Below, one piece after another: positions 1 to 8,391 of a stretch of DNA of 56,291 bases. The DNA is taken from NCBI GenBank assembly GCA_002305075.1, contig DBQC01000004.1, forward strand, positions 2,519-58,809, given 5' to 3'. Within the stretch, counting starts at the first letter, position 1. Each line of letters begins with the position of its first letter. The notes beneath the pieces are model-generated. The model did no database searches. It worked only from the letters and a program-made list of their open reading frames with translations, and had not been told where the DNA came from. The position numbers and the translations under genes are program-made. Source of the DNA: Ruminococcaceae bacterium UBA1404 (lineage in GTDB: Bacteria; Bacillota; Clostridia; Oscillospirales; Ruminococcaceae).

Positions 1-1
1 C

Positions 2-2188
2 GACGGCGACCAGATGGCCGTGCATGTGCCTCTCTCCGCCGAGGCTCAGGCCGAGGCCCGCTTTCTTATGCTGGCCGCCGGCAACCTGCTTAAGCCCTCG
101 GACGGTCAGCCGGTGGTGGTGCCCACCCAGGACATGGTGCTGGGCAGCTACTACCTGACCATGGAGCGCAAGGAGGAGAAGGGCGCCGGCAAGGTGTTTC
201 GCTCCTTTGAAGAAGCCATTATGGCCTACGATAGCGGCGAGGTCACTCTCCATGCGCCCATCCGCGTGCGGGTGGAGCGAGAAATCGACGGCCAACTAAA
301 AAGCCGTATCATCGATGCCACGGTGGGACGCATCATCTTCAATGAGCCCATTCCTCAGGATCTGGGCTTTGTAGACCGCACCGACCCCGAAAAGCAGTTT
401 AACCTTGAGGTAGACTTTTTGGTGCGCAAGCGCGAGCTTGGGCAGATTATCAAGCGCTGCATTGCGGTGCACGGCACCACCGTCACCGCCGAGGTGCTCG
501 ATCAAATCAAAAGCCAGGGCTTTGCCTATTCCACCAAGAGCGGCATCACCATTGCGGTGAGCGACGCGCTTATCCCCCCCGAGAAAAAGGACTATATCGC
601 CGAGGCCGAGGCGCAGGTAGATGCCATACAGCGCCAATACGACCGTGGCTTTATCTCGGACGATGTGCGCTACGAGCGGGTGATTAAAACCTGGAACGAC
701 ACCACCGCCCGCATCCGGGATGCCCTGCAACACACCTTTACCCAGGATAACCCCATCTTTATGATGGCCGATTCAGGCGCCCGTGGCTCCACCGACCAGA
801 TTCGTCAGTTGGCCGGTATGCGTGGCCTTATCGCCAACACTTCGGGCCGGGCCATTGAAATTCCCATCCGGGCCAACTACCGCGAGGGCCTTAACATTCT
901 CGAGTACTTTAACTCCTCCCGAGGAGCCCGAAAGGGTCTGGCCGACACGGCGCTGCGCACGGCCGACTCGGGCTACCTCACCCGCCGTCTGGTGGATGTG
1001 GCACAGGATGTGATTGTGCGCGAGCAGGACTGCGGCACCGACCAGGGCATCGTGGTGGAGAGCATTCTCGAATCCGGCCGGGTCATCGAGGACATCAGCG
1101 AGCGCCTCATCGGCCGCTATCTCGTCGAAGACCTCTACCATCCCGAAACCGGCGAGCTGCTCCAGTCCAAAGACGATATGATCAGCGCCAACGCCGCTCA
1201 GCGCATCGTTGATGCCGGCTTTACCAGCCTGGCCATCCGTTCGCTGTTAGGCTGCCGCTCCCACAACGGCGTCTGCTCCAAATGCTATGGCGCCAATCTG
1301 GCCAACGGCCAACCGGTGGGCATCGGCGAGGCGGTGGGTATCATCGCTGCCCAATCTATCGGTGAGCCGGGCACCCAGCTTACCATGCGTACCTTCCATA
1401 CCGGCGGTGCGGTTTCGGCCAGCGACATCACGCAGGGTCTGCCCCGCATCGAGGAGTTGTTCGAGGCCCGCAAGCCCAAGAGTGCCGCCATCATCAGCCA
1501 TCTGTCCGGCGTGGTCAGCTTTGAAAAGGACAACCGGGACATGAATGTGGTGGTGGTCACCGAACCCGAGACCGGCGAGCAGTATAAATGTCAGGTGGTT
1601 TACGGCTCGACGCTGCGGGTTGAGGAGGGCGACATGGTGAAGCGGGGCGAGTTGCTCACCGAGGGCTCGGTGGATCCGAGCGAGCTGCTTATGGTATCCG
1701 GTCCGGAGGCCGTTCAGGACTACTTGATCCGCGAGGTGCAAAAGACCTACCGCACCCAGGGCGTGGACATCAACGACAAGCATATCGAGGTTATTGTGCG
1801 CCAGATGATGCGCAAGGCTCGGGTGGAAGATCCGGGCGACACCGGCTTTATTCCCGGCACCCATGTGGAGCACAGCGAGGTGCTGAGCGCCAATTCCGAG
1901 GTGGAGCGCCGCAACGCCGAAAACCCCGAACTCGAGCTTCGTCCGGCCCAGTTTATGCCGGTGCTGTTGGGCATTACCAAGTCCTCGCTGGTCACCGAGA
2001 GCTTTATGTCGGCGGCCTCCTTCCAGGAGACCACCCGGGTGCTTACCGACGCCGCTATCAAGGGCAAGGTAGACCCCCTCTTGGGTCTCAAAGAGAATGT
2101 CATCATCGGCAAACTCATTCCGGCTGGCACCGGTACCGTGGATTACGATGCGGTGCTGCCCGACCACACCGTAACCTCTCTCGAATAG
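2..2188 (+). CDS. rpoC: DNA-directed RNA polymerase subunit beta' (C-terminal part, 5' end cut by window edge)
   Basis: Largest catalytic subunit of RNA polymerase. The reading frame is open from base 2 and begins within the catalytic magnesium motif: the first residues are DGDQMAVHVPLS, the end of the universal NADFDGD loop, so roughly the first 40% of the protein lies outside the window. Later landmarks are the rim/trigger-loop region with MRTFHTGGA and a zinc site made of a Cys in REQDCGTDQG plus the cluster GCRSHNGVCSKCYG. The reading ends normally at a TAG. The Met at base 14 is internal and is not a start. It is followed by the str ribosomal operon, as in most Firmicutes. Confidence 0.98.
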   Translation, partial: DGDQMAVHVPLSAEAQAEARFLMLAAGNLLKPSDGQPVVVPTQDMVLGSYYLTMERKEEKGAGKVFRSFEEAIMAYDSGEVTLHAPIRVRVEREIDGQLKSRIIDATVGRIIFNEPIPQDLGFVDRTDPEKQFNLEVDFLVRKRELGQIIKRCIAVHGTTVTAEVLDQIKSQGFAYSTKSGITIAVSDALIPPEKKDYIAEAEAQVDAIQRQYDRGFISDDVRYERVIKTWNDTTARIRDALQHTFTQDNPIFMMADSGARGSTDQIRQLAGMRGLIANTSGRAIEIPIRANYREGLNILEYFNSSRGARKGLADTALRTADSGYLTRRLVDVAQDVIVREQDCGTDQGIVVESILESGRVIEDISERLIGRYLVEDLYHPETGELLQSKDDMISANAAQRIVDAGFTSLAIRSLLGCRSHNGVCSKCYGANLANGQPVGIGEAVGIIAAQSIGEPGTQLTMRTFHTGGAVSASDITQGLPRIEELFEARKPKSAAIISHLSGVVSFEKDNRDMNVVVVTEPETGEQYKCQVVYGSTLRVEEGDMVKRGELLTEGSVDPSELLMVSGPEAVQDYLIREVQKTYRTQGVDINDKHIEVIVRQMMRKARVEDPGDTGFIPGTHVEHSEVLSANSEVERRNAENPELELRPAQFMPVLLGITKSSLVTESFMSAASFQETTRVLTDAAIKGKVDPLLGLKENVIIGKLIPAGTGTVDYDAVLPDHTVTSLE

Positions 2189-2196
2189 CCTTATAA

Positions 2197-2226
2197 CCAC
2201 CGGGCAGAATAAAATCCGCCCGGTGG
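2197..2226 (+). other. Hairpin after rpoC, terminator-like but without a T tract
   Basis: A perfect 9-bp inverted repeat, CCACCGGGC at 2197-2205 and GCCCGGTGG at 2218-2226, lies 9 bases after the rpoC stop with a 12-base loop. It is followed by an A-rich rather than T-rich stretch, so it is not a typical intrinsic terminator for the plus strand. It may protect the rpoBC 3' end or attenuate read-through into rpsL. Confidence 0.4.
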
Positions 2227-2237
2227 GGCTAAAAATA

Positions 2238-2266
2238 TTGACAAACCGGCCCGGTTTTGATACAAT
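2238..2266 (+). promoter_or_regulatory. Sigma-A promoter of the str operon (rpsL)
   Basis: The -35 is TTGACA (2238-2243) and the -10 is TACAAT (2261-2266), with a 17-bp spacer. An extended -10 TGA sits directly upstream (2258-2260). This is close to the ideal housekeeping consensus and predicts a leader of about 95 bases before rpsL. Confidence 0.8.
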
Positions 2267-2310
2267 TTCAAATCGTGTTAATTCCTCGTATCTATCCTAT
2301 GGTTACATGT

Positions 2311-2330
2311 CCGGCGGGGACACCTGCCGG
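2311..2330 (+). other. GC-rich hairpin in the rpsL leader
   Basis: CCGGCGGG (2311-2318) can pair with CCTGCCGG (2323-2330) around a GACA loop: 8 pairs, one of them G-U. It sits in the 5' leader between the promoter at 2238-2266 and the rpsL ribosome binding site. Ribosomal protein leaders often carry autoregulatory structures, but I do not recognise a named class here. Confidence 0.35.
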
Positions 2331-2368
2331 CTGTATACATACTCTTAAAGAAGGAGGGAAACTCTAAA

Positions 2369-2785
2369 ATGCCAACCTTTAACCAGCTCGTCCGGAAGGG
2401 AAGAGAGCGCGTTGTCTATCAGTCTGCGTCGCCGGTGCTCCAGTTTGCCTGGAACTCTAAAAAGCGCAAGGCTGTGGAACAGGCGGCTCCTCAAAAGCGC
2501 GGTGTATGCACTGCCATTCGTACCCAGACCCCCAAAAAGCCCAACTCGGCTTTGCGCAAGGTCGCCAGGGTGCGCCTTTCCAACGGCACCGAGGTCACGG
2601 CCTACATCCCCGGCGAGGGCCACAATCTTCAGGAGCATAGCTCTGTGATGATTCGTGGTGGCCGCGTGAAGGACCTGCCCGGTGTGCGTTATCACATCAT
2701 CCGCGGTACGCTGGACACCCAGGGCGTGGCCAACCGTCGTCAGGCCCGCAGTAAGTACGGCGCCAAGCGTCCCAAGCAAAAGTAA
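2369..2785 (+). CDS. rpsL: 30S ribosomal protein S12
   Basis: Decoding-centre protein of the small subunit. The 138-residue product has the family signature: MPTFNQLVRKGRE at the start, TPKKPNSALRKVARVRL in the middle, then EGHNLQEHSSVMIRGGRVKDLPGVRYH, and a basic tail. Length is normal for Firmicutes. The lysines of the PKKPN and GRVKDLPG loops, where streptomycin-resistance changes fall in other bacteria, are the wild-type residues. The ATG follows AAGGAGGG at a good distance. It is the first gene of the str operon, upstream of rpsG, fusA and tuf. Confidence 0.98.
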   Translation: MPTFNQLVRKGRERVVYQSASPVLQFAWNSKKRKAVEQAAPQKRGVCTAIRTQTPKKPNSALRKVARVRLSNGTEVTAYIPGEGHNLQEHSSVMIRGGRVKDLPGVRYHIIRGTLDTQGVANRRQARSKYGAKRPKQK

Positions 2786-2918
2786 CACCCCAAAAACAAT
2801 AATTCTGCCGCTAATACAGCAGGTTTTATATAGATATAAACCTCTGTATCGGCGCAGGCGGGAGCTTTAGAAGCTTTCGAGTACCGATGAATTCATCATT
2901 ATGAAGGAGGGAAGCAAA

Positions 2919-3389
2919 GTGCCGAGAAGAGGTAAAATAGCCAAGCGCGATGTTTTGCCCGATCCACTTTACAATTCCAAAATGGTGACACGCCTTATCA
3001 ACAACATCATGTACGATGGCAAAAAAGGCGTGGCGCAAAAAATTGTTTATGGCGCGTTTTCCATCATCGAACAAAAAACCGGCAAGGACCCCCTAGAGGC
3101 GTTTGAAGCCGCGCTGGAAAACATCATGCCCGTGGTAGAGGTTAAAGCCCGCCGCGTGGGCGGCGCCACTTATCAGGTGCCCATCGAGGTGCGGCCCGAG
3201 CGCCGGCAGACTTTGGGTCTGCGGTGGCTCACCACCTTTGCCCGCAACCGCTCTGAGCGCACCATGGAAGAGCGCCTGGCCGGCGAGATTATGGATGCCA
3301 TAAACGGCAACGGCGGCGCCTGCAAGCGCCGGGAAGATACCCATCGCATGGCCGAATCGAACAAGGCCTTCGCTCATTACCGCTGGTAA
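2919..3389 (+). CDS. rpsG: 30S ribosomal protein S7
   Basis: Small-subunit head protein that nucleates folding of the 16S 3' domain and contacts E-site tRNA. The GTG at 2919 gives PRRGKIAKRDVLPDP after the initiator and 156 residues, the usual S7 length. An upstream in-frame ATG at 2901 overlaps the GGAGG ribosome binding site (2906-2910) and would add six non-conserved residues, so I reject it. Downstream motifs include GGATYQVPIEVRPERR and LAGEIMDA. The gap to rpsL (about 130 bases) contains an AT-rich hairpin near 2820-2842 but no clear terminator. Confidence 0.97.
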   Translation: MPRRGKIAKRDVLPDPLYNSKMVTRLINNIMYDGKKGVAQKIVYGAFSIIEQKTGKDPLEAFEAALENIMPVVEVKARRVGGATYQVPIEVRPERRQTLGLRWLTTFARNRSERTMEERLAGEIMDAINGNGGACKRREDTHRMAESNKAFAHYRW

Positions 3390-3437
3390 GGCCCTGGGCG
3401 TATTGCGTTTTTCAGACTGCACAAAAAGGAGGACACT

Positions 3438-5519
3438 ATGCCAAGGGATGTATCTTTGGAGCGCACCCGTAATATCGGCATAATGGCGCATATCGACGCC
3501 GGTAAAACCACAACGACCGAGCGCATACTCTACTATACGGGTAAGACGCACAAAATCGGCGAGACCCACGAGGGCTCGGCCACCATGGACTGGATGGAGC
3601 AGGAGCAGGAGCGGGGCATCACCATCACCTCAGCGGCCACTACCTGCTACTGGAAGGACCACCGCATCAATGTCATTGATACCCCTGGACATGTGGACTT
3701 CACCGTGGAGGTGGAGCGTTCTCTGCGCGTGCTGGACGGCTCGGTTACCGTATTCTGCGCCAAGGGTGGCGTGGAACCCCAGTCCGAGACCGTGTGGCGT
3801 CAGGCCGATAAGTATCATGTGCCCCGAATGGCCTATGTCAATAAAATGGACATTGTGGGCGCCGACTTCTTCAAGGTTATCCAGATGATGAAGGACCGCC
3901 TTAAATGTAATGCGGTTCCCATCCAGCTGCCTATCGGCTCGGAACAGTTCTTTAAGGGCATCATCGATTTGGTGCACATGAAGGCCTATGTCTACTACGA
4001 TGACCAGGGCAAGGACATCCGTGAGGAGCCCATTCCCGACGATCTTGTGGACGATGCCGAGGAGTACCGCATGGCGCTGCTCGAGGCCGTATCCGAGGTG
4101 GACGACGCCATTATGGAGAAGTACCTCGAGGGCGAAACGCTCACCGAGGAAGAAATTAAGCTGGCCATCCGCAAGGCCACCCTGCAAAACAAAATGGTTC
4201 CGGTTTGCTGCGGCACATCCTACCGCAACAAGGGCGTGCAAAAGCTTCTGGACGCCATTATCGACTATATGCCCAACCCCACCGATGTGGACCACATCAC
4301 CGGCGTCAATCCCGATACCGGCGAAACCGAGGAGCGCCCCAGCTCGGACAGCGAGCCCTTTTCGGCGCTGGCTTTTAAAATTGCCGCCGACCCCTATGTG
4401 GGCAAGCTCTGCTTCTTTAGGGTCTATTCGGGCTCGGTCAACGCCGGCTCGTCGGTGCTCAACTCGGTCAAGGGCAACAACGAGCGCATAGGGCGCATTC
4501 TGCAGATGCACGCCAACAACCGTCAGGATATCGAGACGGTTTACGCCGGCGACATCGCCGCCGCGGTGGGCCTTAAAAGCACGACCACCGGCGACACCCT
4601 CTGCGACCCCAAGCACCCCATCGTCCTCGAGTCCATGGAATTCCCCGATCCGGTTATTCGGGTGGCCATCGAGCCCAAAACCAAGGCCGGTCAGGAGAAG
4701 ATGGGCGCAGGACTTGCAAAATTGGCCGAGGAGGACCCCACCTTTAAGGCCTACACCGACGAGGAGACCGGCCAGACCATCATTGCCGGCATGGGCGAGC
4801 TCCACCTCGAGATTATTGTGGACAGGCTGCTGCGGGAGTTCAGGGTCGAGGCCAATGTGGGCCGCCCCCAGGTAGCCTATAAGGAAACCATCCGCAAAAA
4901 TGCCGATGTGGACATGAAATATGCCCGCCAGTCGGGCGGACGCGGCCAGTACGGCCATGTTAAGATCCGTGTTGAGCCCAACGAGAGCGGCAAAGGCTAC
5001 GAGTTCCGCAACGAGGTTGTGGGCGGCGCAGTGCCCAAGGAGTACATCGCTCCGGTGGACCAGGGCATCCAGGGCGCCATGATGGCCGGCGTACTGGCCG
5101 GCTACCCGGTTGTGGATGTGATTGTAACCCTTTACGACGGCTCCTACCACGAGGTGGACTCGTCCGAGATGGCCTTTAAAATTGCCGGCTCCATGGCCTT
5201 TAAAGAGGCCATGCGCAAGGCCGACCCGGTCATTCTAGAGCCTATTATGGCTGTAACCGTAACCACCCCCGAGGACTATATGGGCGATGTGATGGGCGAC
5301 CTAAACAGCCGCCGCGGTCAAATTCAGGGCATGGAGGCGCGCTTTGGCGCCCAGCAGGTGGAGGCTTTTGTCCCCCTGTCCGAGATGTTTGGCTATGCCA
5401 CCGACCTGCGCAGCCGCACCCAGGGACGCGCCAGCTACACCATGCAGCCTTCTCACTATGTGGAGGTGCCAAAGAGCATCGCCGAGGGCATAGTGAGCGA
5501 TCGGGGTAAACGGAACTGA
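3438..5519 (+). CDS. fusA: Elongation factor G
   Basis: Translocation and ribosome-recycling GTPase. The 693-residue product has all GTPase motifs near the N-terminus: GIMAHIDAGKTTTTERILYY (P-loop), RGITITSA (switch I), DTPGHVDFT (switch II) and NKMD. Domain IV has the RGQYGHVKI segment and the C-terminal domain ends with a basic GKRN. The length matches bacterial EF-G1 and no insertion is seen. The ATG follows AAAAAGGAGGAC. It is third in the str operon; the 48-base gap from rpsG suggests co-transcription. Confidence 0.98.
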   Translation: MPRDVSLERTRNIGIMAHIDAGKTTTTERILYYTGKTHKIGETHEGSATMDWMEQEQERGITITSAATTCYWKDHRINVIDTPGHVDFTVEVERSLRVLDGSVTVFCAKGGVEPQSETVWRQADKYHVPRMAYVNKMDIVGADFFKVIQMMKDRLKCNAVPIQLPIGSEQFFKGIIDLVHMKAYVYYDDQGKDIREEPIPDDLVDDAEEYRMALLEAVSEVDDAIMEKYLEGETLTEEEIKLAIRKATLQNKMVPVCCGTSYRNKGVQKLLDAIIDYMPNPTDVDHITGVNPDTGETEERPSSDSEPFSALAFKIAADPYVGKLCFFRVYSGSVNAGSSVLNSVKGNNERIGRILQMHANNRQDIETVYAGDIAAAVGLKSTTTGDTLCDPKHPIVLESMEFPDPVIRVAIEPKTKAGQEKMGAGLAKLAEEDPTFKAYTDEETGQTIIAGMGELHLEIIVDRLLREFRVEANVGRPQVAYKETIRKNADVDMKYARQSGGRGQYGHVKIRVEPNESGKGYEFRNEVVGGAVPKEYIAPVDQGIQGAMMAGVLAGYPVVDVIVTLYDGSYHEVDSSEMAFKIAGSMAFKEAMRKADPVILEPIMAVTVTTPEDYMGDVMGDLNSRRGQIQGMEARFGAQQVEAFVPLSEMFGYATDLRSRTQGRASYTMQPSHYVEVPKSIAEGIVSDRGKRN

Positions 5520-5535
5520 CAAGTTTAAGTAACAC

Positions 5536-5564
5536 TTGCTTTTTTGGCGTTGTGTTGCTACAAT
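5536..5564 (+). promoter_or_regulatory. Candidate extended -10 promoter for tuf
   Basis: TACAAT at 5559-5564 is preceded by TGC (5556-5558), an extended -10, with a weak -35 TTGCTT (5536-5541) at a 17-bp spacing. It lies in the fusA-tuf gap, so tuf probably gets extra transcription beyond the operon promoter. Confidence 0.5.
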
Positions 5565-5617
5565 ACGAGTTGTGTAACCACCAGAATTTCTACAAGCAAT
5601 AAGGGAGGCAAACTCTA

Positions 5618-6817
5618 ATGGCAAAGGCAAAATTTGAAAGAACTAAGCCCCATGTCAACATTGGCACCATCGGCCATGTCGACCACGGCAAAACCACTCT
5701 GACCGCCGCTATCACCAAGACCCTGTCCATGCTGGGCGGTGCCAAGATTATGGCCTACGATCAGATTGACAAGGCTCCCGAGGAGCGCGAGCGCGGCATT
5801 ACCATCAACACCTCTCACGTTGAGTACGAGACCGAGAACCGCCACTACGCCCACGTGGACTGCCCCGGACACGCCGACTATGTTAAGAACATGATCACCG
5901 GTGCCGCTCAGATGGACGGTGCGATTCTGGTCGTGTCCTCGGCGGACGGCCCCATGCCCCAGACTCGGGAGCACATCGTGCTTGCCCGTCAGGTGGGCGT
6001 GCCCTACATCGTGGTCTACATGAACAAGGTTGACCAGGTGGACGACGATGAGCTCCTCGAGCTGGTCGAGATGGAGATCCGTGAGCTGCTGAGCGCTTAT
6101 GATTTCCCCGGCGACGATATTCCCGTTATCAAGGGTTCTGCGCTGGCCGCTCTTGAGGCTCCGAGCGACATCAACGACCCCGCTTACGACAGCATCAAGG
6201 CTCTGATGGCTGCGGTGGACGAGTATATCCCCACCCCCGAGCGCAAGGCCGACCTGCCCTTCCTCATGCCTGTTGAGGATATCTTCACCATCACCGGCCG
6301 TGGCACCGTGGCCACCGGTCGTGTTGAGCGTGGCCAGATCAAAGTTGGCGAGGAGGTCGAGATTGTCGGCCTGGCCGATGAGAAGCGCAAGACCACCGTC
6401 ACCGGCGTCGAGATGTTCCGCAAGCTGCTCGACTACGCCGAGGCTGGCGACAACATCGGCGCTCTGCTCCGTGGTGTGCAGCGCTCCGAGATCGAGCGCG
6501 GCCAGGTGCTGTGCAAGCCCGGCTCCATTCAACCCCACACCAAGTTCCGCGGCCAGGTTTATGTCCTCAAACAGTCCGAGGGTGGCCGTCACACTCCCTT
6601 CTTTAACAACTATCGTCCTCAGTTCTACTTCCGCACCACCGATGTCACCGGCGTAGTTCAGCTGCCCGAGGGCGTCGAGATGTGCATGCCCGGCGACAAC
6701 ATCGAGATGGATGTCGAGCTCATTACCCCCATTGCCATCGAGAACGGTCTGCGTTTTGCCATCCGCGAGGGCGGCCGCACGGTCGGCTCGGGCGTGGTTA
6801 TCGGCATCAACGAATAA
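5618..6817 (+). CDS. tuf: Elongation factor Tu
   Basis: GTPase that delivers aminoacyl-tRNA to the ribosomal A site. The 399-residue protein has GTIGHVDHGKTTLTAAIT (P-loop), RGITINTSHVEYE (switch I), DCPGHADYVKNM (switch II), NKVDQVDD and GSALAALE (G4/G5), then the two beta-barrel domains, ending in VGSGVVIGINE. Codon use is strongly biased to C- or G-ending codons, as expected for a highly expressed gene. Its SD is AAGGGAGG upstream of the ATG, and it ends the operon at a strong terminator 20 bases after the stop. Confidence 0.98.
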   Translation: MAKAKFERTKPHVNIGTIGHVDHGKTTLTAAITKTLSMLGGAKIMAYDQIDKAPEERERGITINTSHVEYETENRHYAHVDCPGHADYVKNMITGAAQMDGAILVVSSADGPMPQTREHIVLARQVGVPYIVVYMNKVDQVDDDELLELVEMEIRELLSAYDFPGDDIPVIKGSALAALEAPSDINDPAYDSIKALMAAVDEYIPTPERKADLPFLMPVEDIFTITGRGTVATGRVERGQIKVGEEVEIVGLADEKRKTTVTGVEMFRKLLDYAEAGDNIGALLRGVQRSEIERGQVLCKPGSIQPHTKFRGQVYVLKQSEGGRHTPFFNNYRPQFYFRTTDVTGVVQLPEGVEMCMPGDNIEMDVELITPIAIENGLRFAIREGGRTVGSGVVIGINE

Positions 6818-6837
6818 GATCGGTCATCGTTTGTCTT

Positions 6838-6871
6838 AAAAGGGTCCTGCCAAACGGCGGGGCCCTTTTTT
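6838..6871 (+). terminator. Intrinsic terminator after tuf
   Basis: Ten pairs: GGGTCCTGCC (6842-6851) with GGCGGGGCCC (6856-6865), AAAC loop, followed by a run of T and preceded by A. It ends the str operon two bases before the -35 of the metK promoter. Confidence 0.9.
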
Positions 6872-6872
6872 C

Positions 6873-6901
6873 TTGACAGAGTACGACAGTTGGGCTATAA
6901 T
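6873..6901 (+). promoter_or_regulatory. Consensus sigma-A promoter of metK
   Basis: TTGACA (6873-6878), a 17-bp spacer and TATAAT (6896-6901): 12 of 12 consensus bases. Transcription would start just before the SAM-I aptamer. Confidence 0.92.
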
Positions 6902-6924
6902 AAACCTTGTCAACTGAATAAACT

Positions 6925-7054
6925 ATTTATCAAGAGTGGCGGAGGGAACAGGCCCTGCGAAGCCCGGCAACCTGCCCAATAGGGTAAGGTGCCAAATCCT
7001 GCGGTTTAGCCGGAAGATAAATTATAAAACCCGGCTTATGGCTGGGCTTTTTTT
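6925..7054 (+). promoter_or_regulatory. SAM-I (S-box) riboswitch with expression platform, upstream of metK
   Basis: The aptamer has the conserved S-box core: TTATCAAGAG at the 5' strand, then GGCGGAGGGA, GGCCCTGCGAAGCCCGGCAACC, AAGGTGCCAAATCCTGC and the closing GGAAGATAA. P1 is ATTTATC (6925-6931) with GATAAAT (7016-7022), 7 of 7 pairs. The terminator stem at 7030-7046 competes with an antiterminator: AGCCGG (7008-7013) is complementary to CCGGCT (7031-7036), 6 of 6. Known behaviour of the class: SAM stabilises P1, the terminator forms and metK is switched off. The start codon of metK is 32 bases past the platform. Confidence 0.95.
7030..7054 (+). terminator. Riboswitch-controlled terminator before metK
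   Basis: CCCGGC (7030-7035) pairs with GCTGGG (7041-7046), including one G-U pair, followed by CTTTTTTT. The left arm is shared with the antiterminator described for the SAM-I element. Confidence 0.88.
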
Positions 7055-7085
7055 GTTGCCCAGGCTGGGGAAAGTGAGGAAATCC

Positions 7086-8285
7086 ATGCGCAATTATCTC
7101 TTTACATCCGAATCTGTCACCGAGGGCCATCCGGACAAGCTCTGCGACCAGGTGTCCGATGCGGTGCTCGACGCCGTGCTCGAAAAAGACCCCCTGGCTC
7201 GGGTGGCCTGCGAGACCATGGCCACCACCGGTATGGTAATGGTGGTGGGCGAAATTTCTACCCAATGTTATGTGGATATCAGCGCCGTAGTGCGTGGGGT
7301 GGTGCGGGACATCGGCTACACCCGGGCCAAATACGGCTTTGACTACAATACCTGCGCTGTGCTGGTAAGCATTGACGAGCAGTCGGGTGACATCGCCCTT
7401 GGGGTGGACAAGGCCCTCGAGGCCAAGGACGGTGAGCAGAGCGATGCGGCGGCCATTGGTGCCGGCGACCAGGGCATCATGTTCGGTTATGCCTCCAACG
7501 AGACGCCCGAGCTTATGCCGCTGGCCATTTCTCTGTCTCACAGGCTGGCCCGGCGTCTCTCCGAGGTGCGCAAAACCGGTCTGCTGCCCTATCTGCGCCC
7601 GGACGGCAAAACCCAGGTCACTATCGAATACAAAGACGACCGGCCGGTGCGGGTCGACACCATTGTCATCTCTAACCAGCACGACCCCGATGTGGATATG
7701 CAGCAGCTGCGCGCCGACATCATTGAGCAAGTGATTAAGCCCACGGTACCGCCCGAGCTGCTTGTGAACACCCGCTACCTCATCAACCCCACCGGGCGCT
7801 TTGTGGTGGGCGGTCCTCAGGGCGACAGCGGGCTTACCGGCCGCAAAATTATTGTGGACACCTATGGTGGCTACGCTCGCCACGGCGGCGGCGCCCTCTC
7901 GGGCAAGGATCCCACCAAAGTCGATCGTTCGGCGGCCTATGCGGCCCGTTATGTGGCTAAGAATATTGTGGCCGCCGGCCTTGCCGACCGCTGCGAGATC
8001 GAGATTGCCTACGCCATCGGTGTGGCCAGCCCCGTCTCGATTATGGTAGAGACCTTTGGCACCGGCAAAGTGGACGACACGGTGCTCACTCTGGCGGTGG
8101 ACCGAGTGTTCGATCTGCGCCCGGCAGCCATCATCCGGGATCTGGACCTGCGTCGCCCCATCTACCGGCAGCTGGCCGCCTATGGCCACATGGGTCGGGA
8201 GGATTTAGGCGTCCTCTGGGAGAAAACCGACAAGGCTGAAGCCCTAAAGGAGGCTGTGGCCGCCATCACGGCCGAGCAAAACTAA
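7086..8285 (+). CDS. metK: S-adenosylmethionine synthetase
   Basis: Makes S-adenosylmethionine from methionine and ATP. From the ATG at 7086 the product is 399 residues, normal for MetK, beginning MRNYLFTSESVTEGHPDK, where the EGHPDK loop binds substrate. Other motifs are GAGDQGIMFGYA (family signature) and GGGALSGKDPTKVDRSAAY (phosphate-binding loop). The frame stays open upstream to 6936, but that stretch is the riboswitch and its terminator, so the longer reading is not a protein. The RBS is GTGAGGA at 7074-7080. It is expressed as a single gene, with its own promoter, riboswitch and terminator. Confidence 0.97.
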   Translation: MRNYLFTSESVTEGHPDKLCDQVSDAVLDAVLEKDPLARVACETMATTGMVMVVGEISTQCYVDISAVVRGVVRDIGYTRAKYGFDYNTCAVLVSIDEQSGDIALGVDKALEAKDGEQSDAAAIGAGDQGIMFGYASNETPELMPLAISLSHRLARRLSEVRKTGLLPYLRPDGKTQVTIEYKDDRPVRVDTIVISNQHDPDVDMQQLRADIIEQVIKPTVPPELLVNTRYLINPTGRFVVGGPQGDSGLTGRKIIVDTYGGYARHGGGALSGKDPTKVDRSAAYAARYVAKNIVAAGLADRCEIEIAYAIGVASPVSIMVETFGTGKVDDTVLTLAVDRVFDLRPAAIIRDLDLRRPIYRQLAAYGHMGREDLGVLWEKTDKAEALKEAVAAITAEQN

Positions 8286-8302
8286 CTGAGCCAGTGCAAA
8301 AT

Positions 8303-8336
8303 AAAACCCCCCGCCCCAGTTGGGGCGGGGGGTTTT
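8303..8336 (+). terminator. Strong symmetric terminator after metK
   Basis: A perfect 15-base inverted repeat (8303-8317 with 8322-8336), AAAAC6GC4 against G4CG6TTTT, with an AGTT loop. The A and T flanks make it able to act on both strands. Confidence 0.9.
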
Positions 8337-8391
8337 AGACAGCTTAACACCTCGGGTGTCACCGGCATAGGATACTTCGAGGTGATTTTGC

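Noticed and set aside
2901..2918. ATG at 2901 as the start of rpsG
   Set aside because: It overlaps the GGAGG ribosome binding site and adds six residues not found in S7; GTG 2919 gives the normal 156 residues.
3630..5150. Long antisense open frame (506 codons) opposite fusA
   Set aside because: It mirrors the fusA codon pattern (a GC-rich third position frees stops on the opposite strand), has no RBS, and its sequence is rich in His, Gly and Leu with no family pattern. Similar antisense frames oppose rpoC (1247-2200), tuf (5615-6592), metK (6930-8189) and fliY (37725-38549).
6936..7085. Upstream extension of the metK reading frame
   Set aside because: This region is the SAM-I riboswitch with its terminator; the MetK family begins at MRNYLFTSE (7086).
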